Below, in pieces: positions 1-8,324 of a DNA stretch of 64,000 bases. The stretch is from Bacillus methanolicus (GTDB lineage: Bacteria; Bacillota; Bacilli; Bacillales; Cytobacillaceae): contig NZ_PNFF01000001.1 in NCBI RefSeq assembly GCF_028888695.1, positions 2,179,501 to 2,243,500 of the forward strand. The letters are read 5' to 3'. A model generated the notes under the pieces. It was not told the origin of the DNA. It saw only the letters and a program-made list of their open reading frames with translations, and searched no databases. Position 1 is the stretch's first letter. The number at the start of each line of letters is the position of its first letter. The position numbers were made by a program, and so were the translations under genes.

Positions 1-724
1 TAGCAGGTGCAATCGACAACAGTGGAGCAATCGTAGCAGAATCAACATAAACAGGGTGATTAAATAGCAGTTTCCTGTCTATCATTCTTGCAAGATCTCC
101 TCGCTTAATCTCATCATATTGTTCATCAAAAAAGGTAATTCCATCATCGATTAACAAATGAAGATGAGAAATTTTTGACCTTTTCATCACCAAATATTCC
201 CTTAATGTATGGACAAATATCTGGTATTCCTGCTCCATTTTGTATTCATCAATCGACACTTGCACATATTTCTCAAGTAATTCCCAAAATGACCTTAGTC
301 GAAACTTAACGAATGAATCAAACGAAAAAGAGAGATTTTCATGAAAAACTTGATCTATTGCATGAATTAACATAGTATCCAGATCAGTATCTTTAAAAAA
401 GAATTCCAATTCCTCCCGTTTTCCTTCAAAAATAGAATGGATAATGTCAAGAATTTGCTGCTGCTCTTCAGGATCCTCAAAATAGTAATGATCTGCGATA
501 ATCGTTCGCATCCAGTCATCACGTTTCTTATAAGTAATAAATTCATAGAAAGCTTTTTTGATAGCTCGCAAAGTATCGTTCGAAAGCGAATTTATTGAAA
601 CTTTTGCAATATGTCGATCTTCAAATAGAAGAATATTTTTTTTAGCTTCAGAGGATAAATGGAGCTGTAATGCCTTGTACAAGTTTGATGCGTCTTCATT
701 ATTTTGGAAGATGATTTCGATCAA
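1..724 (-). CDS. ytxC: YtxC, sporulation protein of unknown mechanism (3' end outside window)
   Basis: Partial gene: about 241 residues are visible and the C-terminus lies beyond position 1. It begins at a TTG (722-724) with a GGGGGG-rich ribosome site about six bases upstream; the protein starts IEIIFQNNEDA after the initiator. It is a charged, mostly helical soluble protein with no membrane segment or signal peptide. I assign it to the YtxC family from its position directly after dnaI, as in B. subtilis, and from its general character. The family is linked to sporulation but has no established biochemical activity. The gene is separated from dnaI by a spacer holding a dispersed repeat (846-1009), so it probably has its own promoter. 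Confidence 0.8.
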   Translation of the reverse strand, partial: MIEIIFQNNEDASNLYKALQLHLSSEAKKNILLFEDRHIAKVSINSLSNDTLRAIKKAFYEFITYKKRDDWMRTIIADHYYFEDPEEQQQILDIIHSIFEGKREELEFFFKDTDLDTMLIHAIDQVFHENLSFSFDSFVKFRLRSFWELLEKYVQVSIDEYKMEQEYQIFVHTLREYLVMKRSKISHLHLLIDDGITFFDEQYDEIKRGDLARMIDRKLLFNHPVYVDSATIAPLLSIAPA

Positions 725-845
725 CCAAATCCCCCCTTATAACGTGGAGAAACAAATCTTTGATTTAATGTATATGGAGGACTCGGTCAAAATAGAAGTC
801 TCACAAGGAGAAATTATTTCAAAAAACGTGCATGAGTTTTAAACT

Positions 846-1009
846 CCCAACCCTAACATGGAAATAACTTTCATTATAAAACAGAACCAACATAATAAGG
901 CGGTGTGAACGAAGCCAAGCTCTAAATATTTACAAAGCTAAACAAGTATCTTGCTAAAGATAAGTTGCCATATCTATCTTTGTTAGCGTAGCTCCGCCCC
1001 TTTTCCACA
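846..1009. repeat. 164-bp dispersed intergenic repeat, copy 1
   Basis: An ungapped 164-base match to 51921-52084, with about 12 mismatches by eye (about 93% identity). It lies roughly 40 bases after the dnaI stop and before ytxC. Its two edges carry an imperfect inverted repeat (AAGGCGGTGTGAGCG-like against AAGGGGCGGAGCTACGC-like). No open reading frame is conserved. The 725-1047 spacer holds little else that I can recognise. Confidence 0.85.
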
Positions 1010-1047
1010 GAAAAAGAAAAAGGCCGCCATAAAGGAGACCTGAAAAA

Positions 1048-1977
1048 TTATGCTCTTCGATTTGGGCCATCAACTTTTACGGGCGCTGCAAGATATTTGA
1101 TCCGTTCCATTATTCTTGCAGCTTTTATCTGTTCTTCTTCACCGCGCTGACTATGGGCAAGGTGGTGCTGCAGTTCTGTCAGATTAAAATTGGAGGTAAA
1201 GAAAGTTGGTAAATTCTCCATCATCCGGAATTGAAGAATGGTTCCCAAAATCTCATCTCTTGCCCAGCTGCTCATCGTTTCTGCCCCAATATCATCCAGC
1301 ATTAAAATCGGAGCTTTTTTCATAATCTCAAGTTTCTCGTTTACCGTTTGATCGCCAATCGAATTCTTCATTTCACGGAAAAATTCTGGAACATAAACAA
1401 TCAATGAACTTATCTGTTTTTTAGCCAATTCATTGGCAACGGCACCTAATAAATACGTTTTTCCCGTTCCAAATGGCCCGTACAAATAAAGCCCTTTCTG
1501 TTTTTCTCCGGGACGGTATGTTTCAACGAAGTCTTTTGCGAGCTTGATTGCTTTGAGTCTTCCTTTATCCAGCTCAAGCTCACCGAGAGAAGAGTTAAGA
1601 ATCTCTTTCGGCACATATATGCTCTGGATTAACCGTTCTTCTTTTCTTCGTTTGTCGTATAACCGTTTGCGAGGACAGCGGTCATAATTGATATCGATTG
1701 TACTGCCGGCCAGCACTAAGTGGGGGTGGTAGCCTTTCATAATATTTTTGCAGCCTTCAAGACTTGGGCACTCTTTGCATTCTTTGCTTTGAGTACTGTA
1801 CTCATACAACTTCGTTAAACTTTTTTCAAGAATCTCCGGGGTAATGGAACCTCGATTTTCAGCCAAAAATGCTTTTACATATGGATCTTGATAAATTTCT
1901 TGTTTCATTAATTCATATCGTTTTTGGAAATCCACATTATTTGCAAGTTTTTTTAGAGTATCATTAATATTTTGCAT
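1048..1977 (-). CDS. dnaI: Primosomal protein DnaI, helicase loader
   Basis: DnaI loads the replicative helicase (DnaC in B. subtilis) at oriC and at restarting forks together with DnaB and DnaD. The 309-residue protein matches the usual length (311 in B. subtilis). The N-terminal helicase-binding part has a Cys cluster (KECKECPSLEGC near residue 65-77) of the kind that binds zinc. The C-terminal AAA+ ATPase has a Walker A GPFGTGKT near residue 168 and a Walker B LMLDDIGAE near 226. Its ribosome site GAGGGGGTGA overlaps the dnaB stop codon, only 16 bases upstream, so dnaB and dnaI are translationally coupled in one operon with nrdR. Confidence 0.97.
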   Translation of the reverse strand: MQNINDTLKKLANNVDFQKRYELMKQEIYQDPYVKAFLAENRGSITPEILEKSLTKLYEYSTQSKECKECPSLEGCKNIMKGYHPHLVLAGSTIDINYDRCPRKRLYDKRRKEERLIQSIYVPKEILNSSLGELELDKGRLKAIKLAKDFVETYRPGEKQKGLYLYGPFGTGKTYLLGAVANELAKKQISSLIVYVPEFFREMKNSIGDQTVNEKLEIMKKAPILMLDDIGAETMSSWARDEILGTILQFRMMENLPTFFTSNFNLTELQHHLAHSQRGEEEQIKAARIMERIKYLAAPVKVDGPNRRA

Positions 1978-1993
1978 TTAAAGACTCACCCCC

Positions 1994-3391
1994 TCACTTA
2001 TACTTTTTGAGTTCCTCTTCCAATTTACGCTTTTCGGCTTCGAAATCAAAATCATCATCTTCATCATTTTTCTCATCGGCCGTTTGTTTTTGAACGAACC
2101 ATTCCGGCAGCAATTCCGTGCGAACAGGTTTCTTAGTCCTTTGAGAACCGGCAGCAGCTTTCTTACCTTGAGCCCATTCCATATATTGTTTATGCTCATT
2201 TTTGGCAAGTTCCATAGCGTCTTTGACCGTTTTTATTTTTTTGCGCGCCCATTGGCTGGCGACTTTTTCAATATAGCCTTTTACAAGCTTCATATCTGTC
2301 TTTAGCATAACATATTGAATAAGTACATTCACAACTCCCGGAAGAAGCTTTTGATTAAACATAATTTCTTCAATAACTTTTAAATCGGCATTTGAAGGCT
2401 CCGCTCCGTCTGAAAGGTCTTTTAAGAGCTGTCTTGGTGAAGTTGTTTCCAAATAGCGGATGAGCTCTTCTTCCTTTGATTTCGGTTCAGAACTGCCCGA
2501 ATGGTAAATTGCCGGTTGCACCCGGTCTACGAGCGAAGGGAGCTGATCATTATGTTCAAATTGATACCAATCTCTTGCTGCTTTTCTTAGTTCTTCAATA
2601 TCAATTTCATTATCTGCTGTAACAGCACTAATGACAATATTTTTCATTTGAATCGCATCGATTCCGTATAGAAAAGCTAAATTGCTGATTGCTTCTTTTA
2701 CTTTTTTATTTAAAGCTGTTTTCGGAACGAGGGATTCCTGCAAGCCTGCTTGCAGCAGTTCAAAGTTAAATGTTGATTCATCAATTTGTATTCCTTCCTG
2801 TTCTTTCCTTCCAATAAAAACATGGCCATCAGCAGGAAGAAGATCATTGGATGCTTCTTTGTTCATTTGAAAAGCGGAAGGAGGAACAGATGCAAAAATA
2901 TCCTGAAATGGCTTTGTAATTTCTTTATAATCATTCGGTTCGGGAATTTTTTGATCACTAAAAAAACGCTTTAAGCGGTTGAACTGATTTTTTCCGATTT
3001 TACGGTACAAATATATATTTAGCATCCCATCTAAAAAAAACTGTTCCGGTGTCAACGGAGGCTGGAGCTCATAAATAAACGACCGATAATCATCATCATG
3101 ACGGACATAGCATTTCATTAATCCGATTCCTTCAAGCTTCAAGCGGGCCAGATAAATCTCTTTCAGGTTCATACCCATCAAAGTCATTAAACTGTGATGA
3201 GAAGAAGATTCGGACCAAAGCCGATTTTCTTCCAATTCAGCCCATAATGTCATGTATAAACTAAAACATACAGGTCCAATTAACGGCTGATATAATAAAG
3301 TCAATACTTTGCGGTCATAATCATGAAGAAGCCCGTTCGCGCGAACGTTATATCGGTCAACAGGTAAAATTTCTTGCCAGTGCAGCGCCAT
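1994..3391 (-). CDS. dnaB: Replication initiation and membrane attachment protein DnaB
   Basis: In Firmicutes DnaB is not the helicase but a primosome co-loader that works with DnaD and DnaI and helps attach the origin to the membrane. The 465-residue protein (472 in B. subtilis) begins MALHWQEILPVDRYNV and has the expected N-terminal winged-helix part and C-terminal DnaB_2/DnaD-like helical domains, ending in a Glu/Lys-rich tail. It starts 46 bases after nrdR and ends 16 bases before dnaI. The order nrdR-dnaB-dnaI is the standard Bacillus arrangement. Confidence 0.96.
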   Translation of the reverse strand: MALHWQEILPVDRYNVRANGLLHDYDRKVLTLLYQPLIGPVCFSLYMTLWAELEENRLWSESSSHHSLMTLMGMNLKEIYLARLKLEGIGLMKCYVRHDDDYRSFIYELQPPLTPEQFFLDGMLNIYLYRKIGKNQFNRLKRFFSDQKIPEPNDYKEITKPFQDIFASVPPSAFQMNKEASNDLLPADGHVFIGRKEQEGIQIDESTFNFELLQAGLQESLVPKTALNKKVKEAISNLAFLYGIDAIQMKNIVISAVTADNEIDIEELRKAARDWYQFEHNDQLPSLVDRVQPAIYHSGSSEPKSKEEELIRYLETTSPRQLLKDLSDGAEPSNADLKVIEEIMFNQKLLPGVVNVLIQYVMLKTDMKLVKGYIEKVASQWARKKIKTVKDAMELAKNEHKQYMEWAQGKKAAAGSQRTKKPVRTELLPEWFVQKQTADEKNDEDDDFDFEAEKRKLEEELKKYK

Positions 3392-3437
3392 CTTTATTCA
3401 AACCTTTCAGTAAAAAAATCCATCATTGAAAAAAGAG

Positions 3438-3920
3438 CTAAAGATCATCTTCAGCTCCGTTATGACTGTTATTCTTAATCAGTTCTTTTAATTCTTCAAT
3501 GAAAACATTAATATCCTTAAATTGACGGTAGACAGAGGCAAATCGCACATATGCCACTTCATCAATTTTGGCAAGCCTGTCCATCACCATTTCACCGATC
3601 GTCTCACTTTTTATTTCCGACACACCTTGACAGCGAAGTTCTTTTTCTACTTCTTGGGTAATATCTTCTAATTGATTAAGTGCAACAGGCCGTTTTTCAC
3701 ATGCTTTTATAAGGCCTCTTAATATTTTTTCCCGGCTGAATTCTTCGCGTGTTCCTTCTTTTTTAACGACAATAAGAGGAATTTCTTCTACTTTTTCAAA
3801 CGTTGTAAAACGGTACCCGCAATTTTCACATTCCCGTCTTCTGCGAATTGACCGCCCCTCATCAACAGGCCGGGAATCTAAAACACGAGTACTGCTATTT
3901 TGACATGAAGGGCATTTCAT
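3438..3920 (-). CDS. nrdR: Transcriptional repressor NrdR of ribonucleotide reductase genes
   Basis: NrdR senses ATP/dATP and represses nrd genes, tying dNTP supply to replication; here it is upstream of dnaB-dnaI. The 160-residue protein has the N-terminal zinc ribbon (CPSC near residue 3-6 and CENC near 31-34) with the RRRREC basic stretch between, followed by an ATP-cone domain ([16 protein letters not shown] onward). Length is slightly above the usual 150-154 because of a polar C-terminal tail ([11 protein letters not shown]). Upstream there is an inverted repeat AGTAC-5-GTACT at 3992-4006 of unknown meaning. Confidence 0.97.
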   Translation of the reverse strand: MKCPSCQNSSTRVLDSRPVDEGRSIRRRRECENCGYRFTTFEKVEEIPLIVVKKEGTREEFSREKILRGLIKACEKRPVALNQLEDITQEVEKELRCQGVSEIKSETIGEMVMDRLAKIDEVAYVRFASVYRQFKDINVFIEELKELIKNNSHNGAEDDL

Positions 3921-4095
3921 ACAATCAGCTCCAGCAATGGATTAATAAAGTAAACTATCACTTATTAATATCTTATAAAAAAGAAAATGTTAGTACAAGT
4001 AGTACTCGATTTTTTCGCGTTTTTCGCAGATCCCAAATATGTAGATTCACCATCAAACTGTTTATAATAACAATTTACATATTTTTTAGTAATTA

Positions 4096-4122
4096 AAAAG
4101 AGGTGTATTAAATACACCTCTT
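4096..4122 (-). terminator. Terminator of speD
   Basis: On the minus strand a hairpin AAGAGGTGTATT/AATACACCTCTT is followed by five T residues, 18 bases after the speD stop codon. The stem is almost perfectly palindromic. Confidence 0.85.
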
Positions 4123-4140
4123 ATCATTCATTTTCAATTA

Positions 4141-4521
4141 TTACAATGCTTGTGCCTGCGCTTGTTTCACTTTAACAGGACCCATTCCGCGCGGGATTTC
4201 AATATTCTCGCGTGTTTGGGCTCCTAACGCTTCTGCAATATAATCAGCAGCAATGTTAGGATCTAAATCGCCGCATGTATAAACATCAATGCTGGCGTAT
4301 CCGTGCTCAGGAAAACTGTGAATTGTTAAATGAGACTCGGAAATAATAACAACTCCGCTCACACCCTGCGGTGCAAATTTGTGGAATGCTACCTCGCGGA
4401 TTTCTGCACCAGATTTTAATGCAGCTTCAACGAAGATTTTTTCAATTTGCTCCATGTCATTTAGCTTTTCAAAATCGCAACCCCACAATTCTGAAATAAC
4501 GTGACGACCCATTGTTTCCAT
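4141..4521 (-). CDS. speD: S-adenosylmethionine decarboxylase proenzyme
   Basis: SpeD makes decarboxylated SAM, the aminopropyl donor for spermidine. The proenzyme cleaves itself between Glu62 and Ser63 ([14 protein letters not shown]), turning the Ser into the pyruvoyl cofactor; His68 and Cys83 (YTCGD) are the expected processing and catalytic residues. I chose the ATG at 4521 ([14 protein letters not shown], 126 residues, the usual size) over a longer in-frame start because AGGGGGAG lies just upstream and the extension looks non-coding. A near-consensus promoter lies at 4674-4702, giving a leader of about 145 bases. Confidence 0.97.
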   Translation of the reverse strand: METMGRHVISELWGCDFEKLNDMEQIEKIFVEAALKSGAEIREVAFHKFAPQGVSGVVIISESHLTIHSFPEHGYASIDVYTCGDLDPNIAADYIAEALGAQTRENIEIPRGMGPVKVKQAQAQAL

Positions 4522-4673
4522 AATTAAAGCTCCCCCTTTAACTTTTTTGCTAATTTTCCTGAAATTTATATTCGAAACTGGTATCCAAACTACCACGGGG
4601 GAAAGTTAGTCCAAAGAGGTCCTAACCCTTTAAGTAGCTATCGTTACCTTATTTCAAGAAGTTCACGATGATT

Positions 4674-4702
4674 AGTATACTTTGTTTAAATTTTTTTTGC
4701 AA
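4674..4702 (-). promoter_or_regulatory. SigA promoter of speD
   Basis: Minus strand TTGCAA, 17-base spacer, TATACT. Transcription would start near 4667, leaving a leader of about 145 bases before the speD ATG. The leader contains two short potential hairpins (GTTAG...CTAAC near 4600-4630 and TGGTA...TACCA near 4575-4595). The rest of the 4522-4840 gap holds the gapB terminator. Confidence 0.7.
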
Positions 4703-4772
4703 CACATGAATAAATTTTTTTTATGATAATTATTGTTAAAAATGAATTGAACCCCATTTCCTCAACTTTACG

Positions 4773-4803
4773 AAAAAAAAAAAACTTACCGGTATCCGGT
4801 AAG
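4773..4803 (-). terminator. Terminator of gapB
   Basis: On the minus strand CTTACCGG-ATA-CCGGTAAG is followed by about twelve T residues, 37 bases after the gapB stop. Confidence 0.9.
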
Positions 4804-4840
4804 TAAATAGGTAATTGGGGAAGTTAAATAAACAATTTGA

Positions 4841-5872
4841 TTAGCCAACTTTTATTGCAGAACTGGTGAACATTTCCTTTGCAACAAGATTTGCAAGATC
4901 AACAACTCGGCAAGAATAGCCCCACTCGTTGTCATACCATGCTAACACTTTCACTTTATTAGCGCCGATCACCATCGTTGAAAGACCGTCAATGATAGCT
5001 GAATGTTCATTTGTATTAAAATCGATCGAAACAAGCGGATCATAAGTAATATCAAGAATTCCACTTAATGAACCATTGGATTCTGAAAGAAATGCTTCAT
5101 TTATTTCGTCAACAGTAACTTCACGTTTCAAGTCAACAACCAAATCAACGAGAGAAACATTTGGTGTTGGTACGCGAAGAGCTATGCCGTGCAGTTTTCC
5201 TTTAAGCTGCGGCAGCACTAATGACAAAGCTTTCGCTGCACCGGTGCTCGTTGGTATGATTGACTGCCCGCATGCTCTTGCACGACGCAAGTCCTTGTGC
5301 GGATTATCAAGATTCTTTTGATCATTTGTGTATGCATGGACAGTCGTCATAAATCCGTTTATGATTCCAAATTTTTCATCAAGCACTTTTGCCACAGGTG
5401 CTAAACAGTTTGTCGTACATGATGCATTCGAGATAATATTATGTTTATCAATATTTAAAACGCTTTCATTTACTCCCATAACAATGGTTACATCTTCATC
5501 TTTCCCAGGGGCCGTCAAAATTACTTTCTTTGCACCTGCATCAAGATGAAGACTTGCTTTGTCACGTGAATTAAACTTGCCTGTTGCTTCAATCACAATA
5601 TCGATATTTAATTCTTTCCATGGAAGTTCTTGCGGATTTCGATTATTTAATAGTTGGATTCGTTTTCCATTTACAATCAACGCATTTTCATCAGGAATGA
5701 CTTCTCCGTCAAATTTTCCGTGTGTTGAGTCATATTTTATCAAATGGGCCAGCGTTTCAGGAGGATAGCTTGCATTAATGGCCACAATTTCAAGGTTATT
5801 TTCAAGGATGGCTTTTCTGAACACCATTCGACCAATTCTTCCAAAACCGTTAATCGCTATTCTTGCCTTCAT
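4841..5872 (-). CDS. gapB: Gluconeogenic glyceraldehyde-3-phosphate dehydrogenase GapB
   Basis: A 343-residue GAPDH with NAD(P)-binding motif INGFGRIGR (7-15) and catalytic Cys152 in SNASCTTNC. The residue after the second beta strand, Asp in the glycolytic NAD enzyme, is replaced here (INASYPPET, 32-40), which fits the NADP-preferring gluconeogenic GapB. The gene is placed between coaE and speD as in B. subtilis. In that species gapB is repressed by CcpN under glycolytic conditions; a CcpN-like box lies upstream at 5926-5936. The ATG at 5872 has AAGGGGACG as ribosome site. Confidence 0.95.
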   Translation of the reverse strand: MKARIAINGFGRIGRMVFRKAILENNLEIVAINASYPPETLAHLIKYDSTHGKFDGEVIPDENALIVNGKRIQLLNNRNPQELPWKELNIDIVIEATGKFNSRDKASLHLDAGAKKVILTAPGKDEDVTIVMGVNESVLNIDKHNIISNASCTTNCLAPVAKVLDEKFGIINGFMTTVHAYTNDQKNLDNPHKDLRRARACGQSIIPTSTGAAKALSLVLPQLKGKLHGIALRVPTPNVSLVDLVVDLKREVTVDEINEAFLSESNGSLSGILDITYDPLVSIDFNTNEHSAIIDGLSTMVIGANKVKVLAWYDNEWGYSCRVVDLANLVAKEMFTSSAIKVG

Positions 5873-5892
5873 TTTACGTCCCCTTCCGCATT

Positions 5893-5936
5893 AATGTTAT
5901 ACTTTTCAAAAACAATTTTGTTATTAGTATAACATA
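5893..5936 (-). promoter_or_regulatory. Candidate CcpN operator pair at the gapB promoter
   Basis: The minus-strand sequence TATGTTATACT (5926-5936) fits the CcpN consensus as I recall it (TRTGHYATAYW). A second copy in opposite orientation (AATGTTATACT on the plus strand, 5893-5903) has one mismatch. Together they form a 9-bp perfect inverted repeat, ATGTTATAC/GTATAACAT, with arms at 5894-5902 and 5927-5935. The distal box also contains a TATACT -10 element, so binding would cover the promoter. Confidence 0.55.
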
Positions 5937-6085
5937 TTAGTCCTTGTATGTGTTATATAAAATACAAAATTTAAAAATATTTTTCTATCCGAATGATTTG
6001 TATGATTATGATGTTGATTGTCTGGTTTTAGTATGTCGTTTTTCATTAAGGACATACGAAGGGAAATCGAAAAAACCTTATGAAA

Positions 6086-6117
6086 ATAAAAAAGAGAGGA
6101 ATACAATCCCTCCCTTT
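6086..6117 (-). terminator. Terminator of coaE
   Basis: Minus-strand stem AAAGGGAGG/CCTCTCTTT (one G-U pair) followed by six T residues just after the coaE stop. Confidence 0.7.
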
Positions 6118-6120
6118 CTG

Positions 6121-6723
6121 TCATTCTGTATAGCCCCATTCAGACAAAATCCGCATAAGCTGTTTTCGTGTTTCTTCAATCGTTCCGTTGTTATCGATCA
6201 CAGCATCCGCTAACGATATTTTTTCCTTTAAAGGCATTTGTGAATTGATTCTCGCTTTCGCTTCCTGCTCTGTAAAATGGTTGCGCTCCATTAGCCTTTT
6301 TAGCTGGATCTCTTCATCTACATATACGAGCAAGGTTTTATCGACCATATTTGTCAGCTCGCTTTCAAACAAAAGGGGAATATCCATAACAATCATTTTT
6401 TCCCCACGAGCTTCTGCGTCTATTTTTTTGGAAAGCATTTGCTCACGGACAGCCGGATGGACAATCGTGTTTAAAAGCATCCGCTTTTCACTGTTGTGAA
6501 AAACAATCGATCCAAGTTTTGCCCGGTCAATGGTGCCATCGCTTTGTAAAATTTCCGGACCAAAATGCGAAACAATTTCATGATATGCCTTTTTACCTTT
6601 TTCAACAGCGAGGCGGGCTTCAACATCTGCGTCAATAACCGTAATTCCAAGATTTTTTATCATATTTGAAACGGTGCTTTTTCCACTAGCAATGCCACCT
6701 GTTAATCCTACGACTAAAGCCAT
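6121..6723 (-). CDS. coaE: Dephospho-CoA kinase
   Basis: CoaE performs the last step of coenzyme A synthesis, phosphorylating the 3'-OH of dephospho-CoA. The 200-residue protein starts MALVVGLTGGIASGKST, with the P-loop at about residues 6-17, and has the typical DADVEARLAVEKG and PLLFES motifs. The start at 6723 is supported by GAGAGGA seven bases upstream and by family length (197 in B. subtilis); a longer frame extending into ytaF is rejected. It follows ytaF after 20 bases, so the two are probably cotranscribed. Confidence 0.96.
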   Translation of the reverse strand: MALVVGLTGGIASGKSTVSNMIKNLGITVIDADVEARLAVEKGKKAYHEIVSHFGPEILQSDGTIDRAKLGSIVFHNSEKRMLLNTIVHPAVREQMLSKKIDAEARGEKMIVMDIPLLFESELTNMVDKTLLVYVDEEIQLKRLMERNHFTEQEAKARINSQMPLKEKISLADAVIDNNGTIEETRKQLMRILSEWGYTE

Positions 6724-6743
6724 ATCCGATTCCTCTCTTAAAA

Positions 6744-7379
6744 CTACATTTTCCAAATTCCTATGAATATTAGCAAGACACCAGGTATGAAAGTAAACTT
6801 TTGTACCCATGTGCTGTTTGAAAACAACGCACCGGTTTTCATCCCAACGTACACAAATAAGGAACTCATAACAGCGACGGTCACTGCTAAAAAAACCGGA
6901 GAATACCCGAGCATCGCAGCACCGACCCCGGCTCCAAAAGCATCTAATGATAAAGCGAGCCCCAGCATAAATGCTTCGATGCCGGTAATTGTTCCAGACC
7001 GGTCAAAATCTGCAGACATAGGTTTACGAAGAATATTAATTACAATACCTAATGATTTAATTTCAAAATTAACTATTGTTTTTTCAGTTGGAGAAACATC
7101 CTTCAATTTTTCCGGCCGAAAAAATTGAAACAAGACCCAGCCGCCGAGAAAAATCAGAATGATGCCCCCTAAACTTTCTGAAACTTCTGGTTTAAGAAGG
7201 TTTTCAAAAAAATGACCGATTCCCATAGCTGCCAAAAGAGTCACGGCTGAACAGCATGCTAAAACGGCAATCGATTTTAATGGGATTTTCATTTTCTTTA
7301 ATCCGTAAGTAAAGCCAACACTAAAACTGTCAAGACTGACAGCAAAAGCTAGTAATAGAAGTGAAATCAACTGCGCCAT
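6744..7379 (-). CDS. ytaF: YtaF, MntP-like sporulation membrane protein
   Basis: A 211-residue polytopic membrane protein with about six hydrophobic helices and conserved acidic residues in repeated LSLDAFGAG / VSLDSFSVG motifs. Those motifs place it in the MntP/YtaF group, related to manganese efflux pumps. In Bacillus YtaF is linked to sporulation, but its substrate is not established. It sits between mutM and coaE as in B. subtilis. A ribosome site AAGGAGCTC precedes the ATG at 7379. Confidence 0.9.
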   Translation of the reverse strand: MAQLISLLLLAFAVSLDSFSVGFTYGLKKMKIPLKSIAVLACCSAVTLLAAMGIGHFFENLLKPEVSESLGGIILIFLGGWVLFQFFRPEKLKDVSPTEKTIVNFEIKSLGIVINILRKPMSADFDRSGTITGIEAFMLGLALSLDAFGAGVGAAMLGYSPVFLAVTVAVMSSLFVYVGMKTGALFSNSTWVQKFTFIPGVLLIFIGIWKM

Positions 7380-7485
7380 CTTATGAGCTCCTTCCTGTCA
7401 ATCGCTAAGCATAGTATATGAAAGAAGCCCATTTAATGTGCAATGAGAATCAGAAAAACGGAAGCACCGCTTTTCATTCCTTATT

Positions 7486-8310
7486 TCATTTTTGGCAGTT
7501 TGCGCAGTAATGTGTGCCCCTGCCGCCTACAACTGACTTCTCAAGCGGTGAGCCGCAAATCTTGCACTCCTCTCCTTCCCGGCCGTACACAAAATGTTCT
7601 AACTGAAACATACCAATCTGTCCTTGGGAATTGACATACGATCGAATCGTACTTCCTCCTTTGGAAACCGCTTCAGATAAAGTTGCGATAATTTCCCTGT
7701 GAAGGCGCTCGATTTCCTCCCCAGTCAATGAATTGGCTTCCCGTTCCGGATGGATTTTCGCCCGAAACAGAGCTTCATCGACATAAATATTTCCAAGCCC
7801 GACAACGATTTTTTGGTCCAAAAGCGCTGTTTTCACTTTTCTGTTCGTTTTGCCGAGTTTTTCGGCAAGCGAATTGATCGTAAAATCATCAGAAAAAGGC
7901 TCCGGTCCAAGCTGATTTAACGGAGGATATTGAAATTCAGTTCCTTTTTTATACAAATGCATTGTTCCAAATTTACGAACATCTTTATATCGCAGCTCTG
8001 TCCCGTCAGAAAAATGAAAATTGACATGTGTATGTTTTTCGATTGGGTCATTCTTTGAAAACAAAGTGTAGCGCCCTTCCATCCGCAAATGGGATACAAG
8101 CGCATAATCATTTGTATAAAAAATTAATAATTTACCTCTTCTCCCGATCTGTACAATCGTTTGGCCAATTAGAGCATCCTTAAACTGTTCAACTTCTTCA
8201 GGGTGTTTAATCATTTTCGGCCAAAAAACAGATACACGGTCAATCTGTTTATGAAGAACTAGGTTTATTAATGTCCTTCTTATTGTTTCTACTTCCGGAA
8301 GTTCCGGCAC
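7486..8310 (-). CDS. mutM: Formamidopyrimidine-DNA glycosylase MutM (Fpg)
   Basis: A bifunctional glycosylase/AP lyase that removes 8-oxoguanine and FapyG. The N-terminal MPELPEVETIRRTL carries the catalytic Pro2 and Glu3. The H2TH region (GLGNIYVDEALF) is present, and the C-terminal zinc finger is complete (CKIC near residue 249 and CANC near 270). Length 274 is normal. It begins 14 bases after the polA stop, an operon arrangement typical of bacilli. Confidence 0.97.
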   Translation of the reverse strand: MPELPEVETIRRTLINLVLHKQIDRVSVFWPKMIKHPEEVEQFKDALIGQTIVQIGRRGKLLIFYTNDYALVSHLRMEGRYTLFSKNDPIEKHTHVNFHFSDGTELRYKDVRKFGTMHLYKKGTEFQYPPLNQLGPEPFSDDFTINSLAEKLGKTNRKVKTALLDQKIVVGLGNIYVDEALFRAKIHPEREANSLTGEEIERLHREIIATLSEAVSKGGSTIRSYVNSQGQIGMFQLEHFVYGREGEECKICGSPLEKSVVGGRGTHYCANCQK

Positions 8311-8324
8311 TCTTGTCCCTCCTT

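Noticed and set aside
558-842. 94-residue plus-strand open frame at the left edge
   Set aside because: It lies antisense to ytxC, whose start, ribosome site and protein character are convincing on the minus strand.
1978-2208. 76-residue minus-strand frame overlapping the dnaB end
   Set aside because: It is an out-of-frame shadow of dnaB, which continues to 1994.
7450-7480. Terminator after mutM
   Set aside because: The AAAAGCGG/CCGTTTTT pairing has only three G-C pairs with a bulge, so I could not support it, although the position would suit.
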